Shown: positions 7,670 through 17,160, numbered from the stretch's first letter. The stretch: 28,769 bases of DNA from VBDM01 sp041496705 (GCA_041496705.1 JBGQFD010000042.1:1-28769); one strand, 5' to 3'. Notes: a model not told the origin generated them from the letters alone. Translations and numbers: made by a program.

Positions 7670-7735
7670 ATGGATCGCGGAACGCGCAAATTTCGGGGAT
7701 CAAAAGGGGGTGTGCCCCCTTTTGTCGTGAAATAG
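7670..7735 (+). other. Mini-ORF in repeat copy 1
   Basis: ATG 7670 opens a 21-codon frame (begins MDRGTRKF, ends PPFVVK) closed by TAG 7733-7735. It starts nine bases after the atpF stop. No Shine-Dalgarno is evident, so translation, if any, would rely on reinitiation. This is probably not a functional peptide in itself. Confidence 0.3.
7701..7724 (+). other. Perfect hairpin in repeat copy 1
   Basis: The arms CAAAAGGGGG and CCCCCTTTTG are perfectly complementary, with loop TGTG. As RNA this is a very stable stem with U4 inside its 3' arm. It could act as an attenuating terminator, a pause site, or a barrier to mRNA decay between atpF and atpH. Confidence 0.9.
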
Positions 7736-7739
7736 ACAT

Positions 7740-7805
7740 ATGGATCGCGGAACGCGCAAGTTTCGGGGATCAAAAGGGGGTGTGCCCCCTTTTGTCGTGA
7801 AATAG
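7740..7805 (+). other. Mini-ORF in repeat copy 2, abutting atpH
   Basis: This is the same 21-codon frame as in copy 1, starting four bases after that frame's stop. Its TAG (7803-7805) is immediately followed by the atpH ATG at 7806, so a ribosome finishing it would be placed on the atpH start. Confidence 0.3.
7771..7794 (+). other. Perfect hairpin in repeat copy 2
   Basis: It is identical to the hairpin of copy 1 (10-bp stem, TGTG loop) and ends 11 bases before the atpH start codon. The stem covers the region where a Shine-Dalgarno would normally lie; none is visible. Confidence 0.9.
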
Positions 7806-8342
7806 ATGGCCGAAACTGCGACGATCGCCAGGCCCTACGCGGAAGCCGTGTTCGGGCTCGCCGACAAGGCGAACGCCCTCGGCCCTTGGGCGCAGATGCT
7901 CGCCGGCATGGCGCGCTTCGCCGCCCACCCCGAGGTGCAGGCGTGCATCGCCAACCCCAACCTCGGGGCGAAACCGCTGTACACGCTCTTCGCCTCGCTG
8001 TGCGGGGACGATCTTCCCGAAGACGCGCGCAATTTCGTACGCGTGCTCATCGCCAACGACCGCTTGGCGTTGCTGCCGCAGATCCACGAACAGTTCGTCG
8101 AGCTGAAGAACGCGCGCGAAGGCATGGTCGAAGCCGACATCCGCAGCGCCTTCCCGCTGAACAACGCGCAGCTCTCGAGCCTCGTCGCCGACCTCGAGCG
8201 CCGCTTCAAGCGCCGCGTGCAGCCGCGCGTCAGCCTCGATAAGGAACTGATCGGCGGCGTACGCATCGCCGTCGGCGACGAGGTGATCGACAGCTCGGTG
8301 CGCGGCCGTCTCGACGAGATGGCCGCCGCGCTGAAGAGTTGA
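7806..8342 (+). CDS. atpH: ATP synthase F1 subunit delta
   Basis: This 178-aa protein is the normal length for the delta (OSCP-like) subunit that joins F1 to the b-stalk. The N-terminal helical domain begins ETATIARPYAEAVF, the classic opening, and the C-terminal part has the family motif GGVRIAVGDEVIDSSVRGRL. The start ATG 7806 directly abuts the second 70-bp repeat and has no recognisable Shine-Dalgarno, because the upstream bases (GTCGTGAAATAG) belong to the repeat. Initiation may therefore depend on translational coupling. atpA follows after 31 bp. Confidence 0.96.
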   Translation: MAETATIARPYAEAVFGLADKANALGPWAQMLAGMARFAAHPEVQACIANPNLGAKPLYTLFASLCGDDLPEDARNFVRVLIANDRLALLPQIHEQFVELKNAREGMVEADIRSAFPLNNAQLSSLVADLERRFKRRVQPRVSLDKELIGGVRIAVGDEVIDSSVRGRLDEMAAALKS

Positions 8343-8373
8343 CTACCAGCAATGGCAAGCTAAAGGACCAACC

Positions 8374-9924
<1,551 letters not shown>

Positions 9925-10065
9925 GGAAGGGGTAACGGGGAAACCTCAGGTTTCCCTGTTCGAGATAGAAAGGAAGGGGTAACGGGGAAACCTCAGGTTT
10001 CCCTGTTCGAGATAGAAAGGAAGGAGTAACGGGGAAACCTCAGGTTTCCCTGTTCGAGACAGAAA
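9925..10065 (+). repeat. Three tandem 47-bp repeats between atpA and atpG
   Basis: The copies are 9925-9971, 9972-10018 and 10019-10065. Copies 1 and 2 are identical; copy 3 differs at two bases (GGAAGGAG for GGAAGGGG, and GACAG for GATAG). Each unit has a purine-rich Shine-Dalgarno-like start, then an inverted repeat with arms AACGGGGAAACC and GGTTTCCCTGTT around TCA (one G-T pair), then an A-rich tail. The array fills the whole intergenic space exactly, ending one base before ATG 10066. Confidence 0.96.
10019..10026 (+). promoter_or_regulatory. Displaced Shine-Dalgarno of atpG
   Basis: GGAAGGAG is the best Shine-Dalgarno near atpG but ends 39 bases before the ATG. The 12-bp hairpin at 10028-10054 lies between them. 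If it folds, the SD and ATG are separated by about 12 unpaired bases. The bases just before ATG (GAGACAGAAA) are otherwise a poor ribosome site. Confidence 0.4.
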
Positions 10066-10929
10066 ATGCCGGGGACAAAAGAAATACGCGTGAAAATCCG
10101 GAGTGTGCAGAACACCCGGAAGATCACCAAGGCGATGGAGATGGTCGCCGCCTCCAAGATGAGGAAGGCGCAGGAGCGCATGCGCCACGCGCGTCCCTAC
10201 GGCGAGAAGATCCGCAACGTCGCCGCGCACATCAGCCACTCCAACCCCGAATACCGCCACCCCTTCCTCGTCGAGCGCGACACGGTGAAGGGCGTGGGCC
10301 TCATCGTCGTTACCACCGACAAGGGGCTGTGCGGCGCGCTCAACACGAACCTGCTGCGCCTCGCGCTCGGGAAATACAAGGAATGGGAGGCCGAGGGCGA
10401 GAAAATCGAGGTCTGCGCCATCGGCGGCAAGGGTTTCGGCTTCATGCAGCGGCTGGGCGCGAACGTCGTCTCCCACGTGGTGCAGCTCGGCGACCGGCCG
10501 CAGATGGAAAAGCTCATCGGCGCGGTGAAGATCATGCTCGACGGCTACACCAGCGACCGCTTCGACCGGCTGATGATCTGCTACACGCGCTTCATCAACA
10601 CCATGAAGCAGGAGCCGGTGATCGAGCAGCTGCTGCCGCTCTCGGGCGAGAAGCTCGGCGTGCCCGTGGGCGCCTGGGACTACATCTACGAGCCCGAGGC
10701 CAAGACGGTGCTCGAGCAGGTGCTGACGCGCTACATCGAGGCGATCATCCTCCAGGCGGTGGCCGAGAACATGGCTTCCGAACAAAGCGCGCGCATGGTG
10801 GCGATGAAGGCCGCCTCGGACAACGCCGCCACCCTCATCGACGAGCTGACGCTCATCTACAACAAGAACCGCCAGGCCGGGATCACCAAGGAAATCTCGG
10901 AGATCGTCGGCGGCGCGGCGGCAGTCTAA
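10066..10929 (+). CDS. atpG: ATP synthase F1 subunit gamma
   Basis: This 287-aa protein is the central rotating shaft of F1. The N-terminal coiled-coil helix is intact (KEIRVKIRSVQNTRKITKAM), as is the C-terminal helix (ATLIDELTLIYNKNRQAGIT), and TTDKGLCGALN is the conserved mid-domain signature. The start ATG 10066 fits the family, although the second residue is Pro. It is preceded by three tandem repeats, so the usual close Shine-Dalgarno is missing. atpD follows after 25 bp. Confidence 0.97.
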   Translation: MPGTKEIRVKIRSVQNTRKITKAMEMVAASKMRKAQERMRHARPYGEKIRNVAAHISHSNPEYRHPFLVERDTVKGVGLIVVTTDKGLCGALNTNLLRLALGKYKEWEAEGEKIEVCAIGGKGFGFMQRLGANVVSHVVQLGDRPQMEKLIGAVKIMLDGYTSDRFDRLMICYTRFINTMKQEPVIEQLLPLSGEKLGVPVGAWDYIYEPEAKTVLEQVLTRYIEAIILQAVAENMASEQSARMVAMKAASDNAATLIDELTLIYNKNRQAGITKEISEIVGGAAAV

Positions 10930-10954
10930 CGAATACGTGCTTTAGGAAAACATC

Positions 10955-12412
10955 ATGTCACTAGCTCAAGCCACAGGGACCATCGTGCAATGCATCGGCG
11001 CGGTGGTCGACATCGAATTCTCGCGCGAGGGGATGCCAAAAGTCTACGACGCGCTCGTGCTCGAAGACTCAGGCACCAAGAGCTTCGCCGAAAAAGGGCT
11101 CACCTTCGAGGTCGAGCAGCAGCTCGGCGACGGCATCGTGCGCTGCATCGCGCTCGGTTCCTCCGACGGCCTGCGCCGCGGCATGCAGGTAAAGGGGACC
11201 GGAGCGCCGATCATGGTGCCGGTCGGGCAGGGGACGCTGGGGCGCATCATGGACGTGCTCGGCCGTCCCATCGACGAGGTCGGCCCGATCCAGACCGAAA
11301 CGCGGCGATCGATCCACCAGAGCGCGCCGAAGTTCGACGAGCTCTCGCCTTCGGTCGAGCTGCTCGAAACGGGGATCAAGGTAATCGACCTCATCTGCCC
11401 CTTTGCCAAGGGCGGGAAGATCGGTCTCTTCGGCGGGGCGGGCGTGGGCAAGACCGTGAACATGCTCGAGCTCATCAACAACATCGCGACGCAACACTCC
11501 GGACTCTCGGTGTTCGCCGGGGTGGGCGAGAGGACGCGCGAGGGCAACGACTTCTACCACGAGATGGCCGAAGCCGAGGTCATCAAGCTCGACAAGCTCT
11601 CCGAATCCAAGGTGGCGATGGTGTTCGGCCAGATGAACGAGCCTCCCGGCAACCGCCTGCGCGTCGCGCTCACCGGCCTCACCATGGCCGAACACTTCCG
11701 CGACGAAGGCCGCGATATCCTCTTTTTCGTCGACAACATCTACCGCTTCACGCTCGCGGGAACGGAAGTCTCGGCCCTGCTCGGGCGCATGCCTTCTGCC
11801 GTGGGCTACCAGCCGACGCTCGCCGAGGAGATGGGCCGGCTGCAGGAGCGCATCACTTCGACCAAGACCGGCTCGATCACTTCGGTGCAGGCGATCTACG
11901 TGCCGGCCGACGACCTGACCGATCCCTCGCCCGCCACCACCTTCGGCCACCTCGACGCCACCGTGGTGCTGTCGCGCGACATCGCCTCGCTGGGCATTTA
12001 CCCGGCGGTCGATCCCCTGGACTCTACCTCGCGCCAGGTCGACCCGAACACCATCGGCGAGGACCATTACAACACCACGCGCGCGGTCCAGGCGACGCTG
12101 CAGCGCTACAAGGAACTGCGCGACATCATCGCCATCCTCGGCATGGACGAGCTCTCCCCCGAGGACAAGCTCGCCGTGTCGCGCGCGCGCAAGATCCAGA
12201 GGTTCCTATCGCAGCCCTTCAGCGTGGCCAAGAACTTCACCGGCCAGGAGGGCAAGTACGTGCAGTTGAAGGACACCATCAAAGGCTTCAAGATGATCGT
12301 CGCGGGCGAGTGCGACGCGCTCCCCGAGCAGGCCTTCTACATGGTCGGCGCGATCGAGGAGGCCTTTGCAAAGGCGGAAGAGATGAAGAAGGAAGCCGCG
12401 GGCAGGAAGTAA
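10955..12412 (+). CDS. atpD: ATP synthase F1 subunit beta
   Basis: This 485-aa protein is the catalytic subunit. Walker A is GGAGVGKT (160-167), the catalytic-glutamate segment is GERTREGNDF, and Walker B is ILFFVDNIYRF. The torque-helix motif reads DELSPED instead of DELSEED, which I believe is common in betaproteobacteria. The N-terminus (TGTIVQCIGAVVDIEF) is normal. AGGA precedes ATG 10955. The stop TAA overlaps the atpC ATG by one base (TAATG), so translation of epsilon is likely coupled. Confidence 0.98.
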   Translation: MSLAQATGTIVQCIGAVVDIEFSREGMPKVYDALVLEDSGTKSFAEKGLTFEVEQQLGDGIVRCIALGSSDGLRRGMQVKGTGAPIMVPVGQGTLGRIMDVLGRPIDEVGPIQTETRRSIHQSAPKFDELSPSVELLETGIKVIDLICPFAKGGKIGLFGGAGVGKTVNMLELINNIATQHSGLSVFAGVGERTREGNDFYHEMAEAEVIKLDKLSESKVAMVFGQMNEPPGNRLRVALTGLTMAEHFRDEGRDILFFVDNIYRFTLAGTEVSALLGRMPSAVGYQPTLAEEMGRLQERITSTKTGSITSVQAIYVPADDLTDPSPATTFGHLDATVVLSRDIASLGIYPAVDPLDSTSRQVDPNTIGEDHYNTTRAVQATLQRYKELRDIIAILGMDELSPEDKLAVSRARKIQRFLSQPFSVAKNFTGQEGKYVQLKDTIKGFKMIVAGECDALPEQAFYMVGAIEEAFAKAEEMKKEAAGRK

Positions 12413-12831
12413 TGGCTCATACCATTCACGTCGACGTCGTCAGCGCCGAAGAGAGCATCTACTCGGGCGAAGCCGAGTTCGTGGTGCTGCCCGGCGAGGC
12501 GGGCGAACTGGGCATCTACCCGCGGCACACGCCGCTCATCACGCGCATCAAGCCCGGTTCGGTGCGCATCAAGCCCGCCGGCGGCGGCGAGGAAGAGCTC
12601 GTGTTCGTCGCGGGCGGAATCCTGGAAATTCAGCCCGGCGTCATCACCGTGCTCGCCGACACCGCCATCCGCGGCCGCGACCTCGACGAGGCCAAGGCGA
12701 CCGACGCGCTCAAGCGCGCGCAGGAAGCGCGCGAAAAGGCGAAGGACAAGCAGGAAGTGGCGTCGGTCGAGGCCGAACTTGCGACACTCGCCGCGCAACT
12801 CGCGGCAATCCGCAGGCTGCGCAAGAAATAG
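12412..12831 (+). CDS. atpC: ATP synthase F1 subunit epsilon
   Basis: This 139-aa protein has the N-terminal beta-sandwich (IHVDVVSAEESIYSGEAEFV, then GELGIYPRHTPLIT) and a C-terminal two-helix hairpin that can inhibit ATP hydrolysis. It is full length. The gene is in another frame inside a longer open reading frame that shadows atpD; the start ATG 12412 overlaps the atpD stop. No terminator-like hairpin or T-run follows. The next gene, a glycosyltransferase, starts only 29 bp later on the same strand. Confidence 0.96.
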   Translation: MAHTIHVDVVSAEESIYSGEAEFVVLPGEAGELGIYPRHTPLITRIKPGSVRIKPAGGGEEELVFVAGGILEIQPGVITVLADTAIRGRDLDEAKATDALKRAQEAREKAKDKQEVASVEAELATLAAQLAAIRRLRKK

Positions 12832-12860
12832 GCGCTGTTTCTCCGGCGGCTGCTGCCTGA

Positions 12861-14201
12861 ATGTCCACAAGCAGCTCACTGAACCAGACTTGGCTCATCC
12901 TCGCCCACGCCTTCAACATGGACGGGCGTGCGGCGAGCCAGACCATCACCGACAAGATTCCCCACCTGCTTGCGCATGGCGTCACGCCCATCGTCGTCAG
13001 CGCGGTCAGCGGCCGCAAGGACACGGTCGTGGAGCATCACCAGTTGCTGCCTGTTTCGCCGGCCGGGTTGCGCTTCGACGTGCGCTACGTGCTGCGCAGG
13101 AGAATCCCTTCGAAGCGTGCGTACAACCTGGTGCTGGGTCTGCTGACGCTCGCGATCTCCCCGTTTTATCTTCTGGAAAAGCTTCTGCTGCGCCTGGAGC
13201 CGCAGTGGTCCTGGTTCATTCCGGCGTATTTCCGCGGCATGCGCCTCATACGCGAGCGCAAGCCCTCGGTCATCTACTCGACCGGCGGGGCGAACTCGGC
13301 GCATCTCGCCGGCTACCTGCTCGCCAAGCGCACCGGGCTGCCCTGGATCGCGGAAATTCACGATCCCATGGTGTACGAGAACTGGCAGCGCTGGCGCATG
13401 GCGATGCGCTTCGCCGCCTGGCTGGAAGGCAGGATCTGCGAGCGCGCCGACCTCGCGATCTGGTTCGTGGAGACTGCGCTCGCGCGCGCGAAGCTGCGCC
13501 ATCCGGCACTCGGGGACCGCGGTCGCGTGTTGATCCCCGGGGCCGACCGGCCCGTTTTCGGCAAGCGGCGCTACGCTCGCGGCGCGGAACTGGTGATCGG
13601 ACATTTCGGCGTGCTCGCCCCGACCCGCAATCTCGCCAACGTTCTCGAAGCCCTGGCGCTTGTCCTCCAGCGCAATCCGGACCTCTCGAAAACCCTGCGC
13701 CTGGGAATCTACGGGGGGGGCGTTGACGCGGTCTCGGCCGACGCCATCTCGCGCTTTCCGTTCGCCGACGTCGTGCGCCAGTTCGGCCGGGTGGAGAGCG
13801 ATCCGGCAACCGGAGAAAGCGGCCGTGACCGGGTGCTGAAGAGAATGCAGACCGTCGACGCCCTGCTGCTGCTGCACGGCACGGACCGCTTTTGCGAGGA
13901 GTACATTCCGTCCAAGCTCTACGAATACCTGTGGACCGAGCGGCCGATCGTCGGGCTGGTGTGGCGCAACCCGCATCTCGACAGGCTCTTGAAGGAAGGC
14001 GGGCACTGGTCCGTCCCCGCGGATGACATCGCGGCGATCGCGGACGCGCTGGAAGCCCTGGTCTCGCGCTGGAAGAGGGATGAGCTGCGCGACAACGGGC
14101 GGGCGTCGCCGTACACTTCGGCTGCGGCCGTCGAGCAGCTCGTCGCCTGGGCTCGTGAAGTCCTGCGGGCGCGCAGCGAGGTGCGCCAAGCCAAGCCATG
14201 A
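12861..14201 (+). CDS. GT4-like glycosyltransferase
   Basis: This 446-aa protein appears to be a GT-B fold retaining transferase. The N-terminal half includes a hydrophobic patch near residues 90-112 (membrane association likely) and STGGANSAHLAGYLLAKRTG. The C-terminal half has HFGVLAPTRNLANVLEAL and an EX7E-type motif (E347 and E355 in EEYIPSKLYEYL), which binds the donor sugar nucleotide in GT4 enzymes. It probably adds a sugar to a lipid-linked surface glycan. It starts 29 bp after atpC with no clear Shine-Dalgarno or promoter, so read-through from the atp operon is possible. Its stop overlaps the next gene by four bases (ATGA). Donor and acceptor are unknown. Confidence 0.75.
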   Translation: MSTSSSLNQTWLILAHAFNMDGRAASQTITDKIPHLLAHGVTPIVVSAVSGRKDTVVEHHQLLPVSPAGLRFDVRYVLRRRIPSKRAYNLVLGLLTLAISPFYLLEKLLLRLEPQWSWFIPAYFRGMRLIRERKPSVIYSTGGANSAHLAGYLLAKRTGLPWIAEIHDPMVYENWQRWRMAMRFAAWLEGRICERADLAIWFVETALARAKLRHPALGDRGRVLIPGADRPVFGKRRYARGAELVIGHFGVLAPTRNLANVLEALALVLQRNPDLSKTLRLGIYGGGVDAVSADAISRFPFADVVRQFGRVESDPATGESGRDRVLKRMQTVDALLLLHGTDRFCEEYIPSKLYEYLWTERPIVGLVWRNPHLDRLLKEGGHWSVPADDIAAIADALEALVSRWKRDELRDNGRASPYTSAAAVEQLVAWAREVLRARSEVRQAKP

Positions 14202-15238
14202 CACAGCCGGGGGCGATGCAGCCAGTCGAAGCCGAGTCGCGGGAACACGGCCCGGCCGCTTCTGCGAATTCGGACCCGCCAATGACGCTGACTGCGTGCC
14301 GAATCTGCGGGGGCAAGCTCGGAAAGCGTTTTCCGGTTCGGGAAATGATGTTCGGGACGCGCGAACGATTTCTGTACGATGAGTGCGCCGCGTGCGGCTG
14401 CCTCCAGATCGACCGGATTCCCGAGGACATCGGGCGGCATTACCCGGCTGAATACTACAGTTACGATATGCGTCGTCACCATCGCCTGAAGCGAATGCGC
14501 CGGGGCATTCGCAGGCGCTGGATCCTTGCGGCGCCCCGGTTCCTGCTCCCTCTCGTTCACCTTGTTTCGGGATCCGACTCGCTGTTCTACATCTATCGCC
14601 GCCTCGGCCTGACGCCTCGCACCCGCCTGCTGGACGTCGGGGCGGGCTCGGGCGGGCACGTGCTCGAGCTGCGCGATGCGGGCGTCAAGGGCGCAGTCGG
14701 CGTCGACCCCTACATCCGGGAAAGCCTTGTCTGGGAGGGCGAGACGCTGGTGCACAAGAAGTCGATCGGCGAGATGTCGGGACGGTTCGACCTGGTCGCC
14801 TTGCATCATTCCCTGGAGCACATGCCCGAACAAGTCGAAACTCTTGCGCACGCGAGGAGGCTTCTCGCGGACGGCGGGAAAGTGCTGGTACGAATACCGA
14901 CCGTCACGTCCGACGCGTACGAGCACTACAGGGAAGACTGGGTAAATTTGGACGCGCCACGGCATTTTGTGCTGCACTCCCATCGCAGTCTGCAGATGGC
15001 GGCGTCGAAAGCGGGACTAGCAGTCGTGCAATTGTGGTGCGATTCCACGGACCTGCAGTTCATGGCGAGCGAGCAGTACCGCAGGGACATTCCACTCACG
15101 GATCCCCGCAGCGTCGCCAAGAGCAAGGCGGGCGGCCTGTTTACCCGCCAGGAGCGAAAAGCGTATGCCCGCAGGGCCGCTGCCCTCAACGAATCCCTCC
15201 GCGGCGACACGATCTGCGCGGTGCTCGCGGTGAGATGA
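14198..15238 (+). CDS. Class I SAM-dependent methyltransferase with N-terminal zinc-binding segment
   Basis: This 346-aa protein carries four cysteines near the N-terminus (C34-x2-C37 and C63-x2-C66), the pattern of a zinc-binding knob found in sugar C- and O-methyltransferases. A Rossmann methyltransferase domain follows, with motif I LLDVGAGSG (144-152), the acidic GVDPY strand and LHHSLEHM. It probably methylates a sugar or glycan in the surface polysaccharide. ATG 14198 overlaps the previous stop by four bases; ATG 14282, just before the first cysteine pair, is an alternative start that would drop a low-complexity leader of 28 residues. The next glycosyltransferase follows 7 bp downstream. 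Confidence 0.78.
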   Translation: MTQPGAMQPVEAESREHGPAASANSDPPMTLTACRICGGKLGKRFPVREMMFGTRERFLYDECAACGCLQIDRIPEDIGRHYPAEYYSYDMRRHHRLKRMRRGIRRRWILAAPRFLLPLVHLVSGSDSLFYIYRRLGLTPRTRLLDVGAGSGGHVLELRDAGVKGAVGVDPYIRESLVWEGETLVHKKSIGEMSGRFDLVALHHSLEHMPEQVETLAHARRLLADGGKVLVRIPTVTSDAYEHYREDWVNLDAPRHFVLHSHRSLQMAASKAGLAVVQLWCDSTDLQFMASEQYRRDIPLTDPRSVAKSKAGGLFTRQERKAYARRAAALNESLRGDTICAVLAVR

Positions 15239-15245
15239 CGCTGCG

Positions 15246-16235
15246 ATGGAGCCGGAGGATTTCAGCGCGCGCCAGATCAGCGTGATCGTTCTCGGCCACA
15301 ACCGCTTCTACGAGACGACCGACCGATGCCTTGCGAGTCTCGCGCAGGATGCGGATTTCCAATCCTGGGACGTGCTCGTGGTCGACAACGGGTCCGACGC
15401 CGAGAACCGCGACGCCGCGAAGCGGGCGGCGGGCCGTTTTCCCGGTCTCCGGCTGATCTGCAGCGAGCGCAACGCCGGATTCGCCGGCGGCATGAATATC
15501 GGGTTGGAACAGGCGCGGGGCGACCCGATCGTATTGGTCACCAGCGACGTTCTCGTTCCACCTGGAACGATCAGGCGGCTGGCGGATTCGTTCGAGGCGC
15601 GCCCCTCGGCCGGCCTTGTTGGACCGGTGACCAACACCGCGGGCAACGAGCAGTGCATCTTCGTCGAGCCGGGCCTGGCTCCTGCTGAAATACTGCGCCA
15701 GGGGCTGGCGTTTGCCGACGCAGGTCCCGACCGGTGCTACGCGGCCCACCGGCTCGATTTCTGCTGCGTGGGGCTGCGGCGGCGGGTGTACGAAACTCTG
15801 GGCGGGCTCGACCAGGCCTTCAATCGAGGCTATTACGAAGACTTCGACTATTCCCTGCGCGCGAGGCAAGCGGGCTTCGAGGTGCTGATCGCAGAAAATG
15901 CGTTTGTGTACCACGAGGGAGGCGGGTCCTTCGGCAGAGCGAGCAAGGAAAATAGGGCGCTCATCGCGCGCAACAAGAAGTACCTCATCCGCAAGCATGG
16001 TCGCGATACCCTGCTGCCCCACGTGCGCGACGGAAACCTCTCGATCCTGGAGCAGTACGCCGAGCGAGCGGCCCGCGGCGCACCGCCGCCGCCGATTCGC
16101 CTGGAGAACCGCCTGAAATTCGCCGCGACGCAGTTTCCGCGGAGCTTTTTCAAGCGGTGGAAATACCGATATCGCGTCGCCGCGCTACGCGAACGTCTGG
16201 CGTCCTTCTTGCCTCCGGAGGCGCGGCGCTATTAA
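15246..16235 (+). CDS. GT2-family glycosyltransferase (rhamnosyltransferase-like)
   Basis: This 329-aa inverting GT-A transferase has VVDNGSD (46-51), the ERNAGFAGGMNIGL segment typical of rhamnosyltransferase-like GT2 proteins, a metal-site position reading VTSDV (99-102), and the catalytic ED pair E198-D199 in YYEDFDYSLRARQAG. The C-terminal ~60 residues are basic and probably peripheral to the membrane. It likely extends an O-antigen or capsule chain. It is co-directional with the two genes upstream. Its TAA shares four bases (TTAA, 16232-16235) with the stop of the convergent methyltransferase gene. Confidence 0.82.
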   Translation: MEPEDFSARQISVIVLGHNRFYETTDRCLASLAQDADFQSWDVLVVDNGSDAENRDAAKRAAGRFPGLRLICSERNAGFAGGMNIGLEQARGDPIVLVTSDVLVPPGTIRRLADSFEARPSAGLVGPVTNTAGNEQCIFVEPGLAPAEILRQGLAFADAGPDRCYAAHRLDFCCVGLRRRVYETLGGLDQAFNRGYYEDFDYSLRARQAGFEVLIAENAFVYHEGGGSFGRASKENRALIARNKKYLIRKHGRDTLLPHVRDGNLSILEQYAERAARGAPPPPIRLENRLKFAATQFPRSFFKRWKYRYRVAALRERLASFLPPEARRY

Positions 16236-17107
16236 GGGGCGCTGGGCAGCAGAGACATATCTGTCCGTGGCGCGTCCCACTGCTTTCTCCAGTACACGCC
16301 CGACCCATCCACGTCTCTGATTTCTTCGTGTATGTCGTGCTGCTTACGGTAATCATCAACGGCCCTCCTGCACCCTTGCAGGGCATAGTCGTCAATGATG
16401 CAGAATCCGCCTTTGGACAGCTTCGGGTAGAGATTGGACAATACATCAATCGTGGACCCGTACATGTCGCCGTCGAGTCTGAGTACGGACAGCTTATCTA
16501 TCGGAGCACTTGGCAGGGTGTCCTTGAACCAGCCTTTTAGGAAAACGACTTGACCGTCCAATAGACCGTAGCGGAGAAAATTGTTCTCGACCGTTTCCTG
16601 CGAAACCGCCAGAAACATGTGGATATGATGTTTGTCACCCGCATCGGCGGGATATTTCTCCGGATCCGGTTTTGGAAGACCCTCAAAGGAGTCCGCGACA
16701 TAGACTCTGCGGTCTGCGATGCCGTAAGCCGCCAGCACCGCCCGCATGAAAATGCATGCGCCACCGCGCCAAACTCCGGTCTCGATCAGGTCTCCCCCCA
16801 CACCGTCACGAATCACGGTCTCTACACAATGCTGGATATTATCGAGCCGCTTCAGCCCGATCATGGTATCGGCATATCCGGGCCATATCCGGCCGTCCTC
16901 GCGGTCCTTGGTCGTATGTCTGCTCGATTTGCACAGCTGATAATTTCCGGTTTTCAGCATTGTTGCAATGAACCTGTGCGCCATTCTCCGAAAGGGTGAT
17001 TTCAAATAATCGAACACTTCGACCGGAAGGGGTGGTTCCGGCCACAGCATGAAGGAGAGCGTTTTCTTCATCAACTCCAAATACAATTGCTCTGGCCTCT
17101 TGTCCAT
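16232..17107 (-). CDS. TylF/MycF-family O-methyltransferase
   Basis: This 291-aa protein resembles macrocin-type sugar O-methyltransferases, which are SAM- and metal-dependent. The SAM site GDLIETGVWRGGACIF (105-120) is followed by VADSFEGLP (137-145). The metal and catalytic acidic residues are LDGDMYGST (211-219) and IIDDY (237-241). It probably methylates a hydroxyl of a polysaccharide sugar. ATG 17107 is preferred over the upstream in-frame start because AGGATA lies about seven bases before it and the upstream residues are not family-like. It lies opposite to both neighbours, and its region is less GC-rich than the atp operon, consistent with a mosaic glycan locus. Confidence 0.83.
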   Translation of the reverse strand: MDKRPEQLYLELMKKTLSFMLWPEPPLPVEVFDYLKSPFRRMAHRFIATMLKTGNYQLCKSSRHTTKDREDGRIWPGYADTMIGLKRLDNIQHCVETVIRDGVGGDLIETGVWRGGACIFMRAVLAAYGIADRRVYVADSFEGLPKPDPEKYPADAGDKHHIHMFLAVSQETVENNFLRYGLLDGQVVFLKGWFKDTLPSAPIDKLSVLRLDGDMYGSTIDVLSNLYPKLSKGGFCIIDDYALQGCRRAVDDYRKQHDIHEEIRDVDGSGVYWRKQWDAPRTDMSLLPSAP

Positions 17108-17131
17108 TTGCGCTATCCTATGCAATCGGAA

Positions 17132-17160
17132 TTGACACGGGCTTCGGCAAGGCAATTTTG
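17132..17160 (+). promoter_or_regulatory. Possible promoter in the divergent gap before the DUF6492 gene
   Basis: A perfect -35 hexamer TTGACA (17132-17137) lies in the 196-bp divergent space, but the -10 position offers only AATTTT/ATTTTG at 16-17 bp. I see nothing else clear in this gap. Confidence 0.25.

Larger units (their letters stand above)
7668..7806 (+). repeat. Two tandem 70-bp palindrome-bearing repeats between atpF and atpH
   Basis: Copy 1 is 7668-7737 and copy 2 is 7738-7806, where the match runs into the first base of atpH. One internal base differs (A at 7690, G at 7760). Each unit contains a small CGCG-GAA-CGCG hairpin, then a perfect 10-bp hairpin ending in T4, then GTCGTGAAATAG. 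Each unit also holds an open 21-codon frame. The arrangement resembles REP-type intergenic palindromes or tandem duplication of one. No transposase is present. Confidence 0.95.

Noticed and set aside
7701..7794. Hairpins between atpF and atpH as true operon terminators
   Set aside because: Essential F1 genes follow with no promoter seen in between, and the T-run is inside the stem. Full termination is unlikely; partial attenuation remains possible.
9925..10065. Short regularly spaced repeats resembling a CRISPR array
   Set aside because: The 47-bp units abut directly with no unique spacers, only three copies exist, and no cas genes are near. They are tandem repeats.
10990..12831. A 613-codon frame across atpD and atpC
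   Set aside because: The first part is a shadow of atpD with no family character. Only the last 139 codons, from ATG 12412, are real (AtpC).
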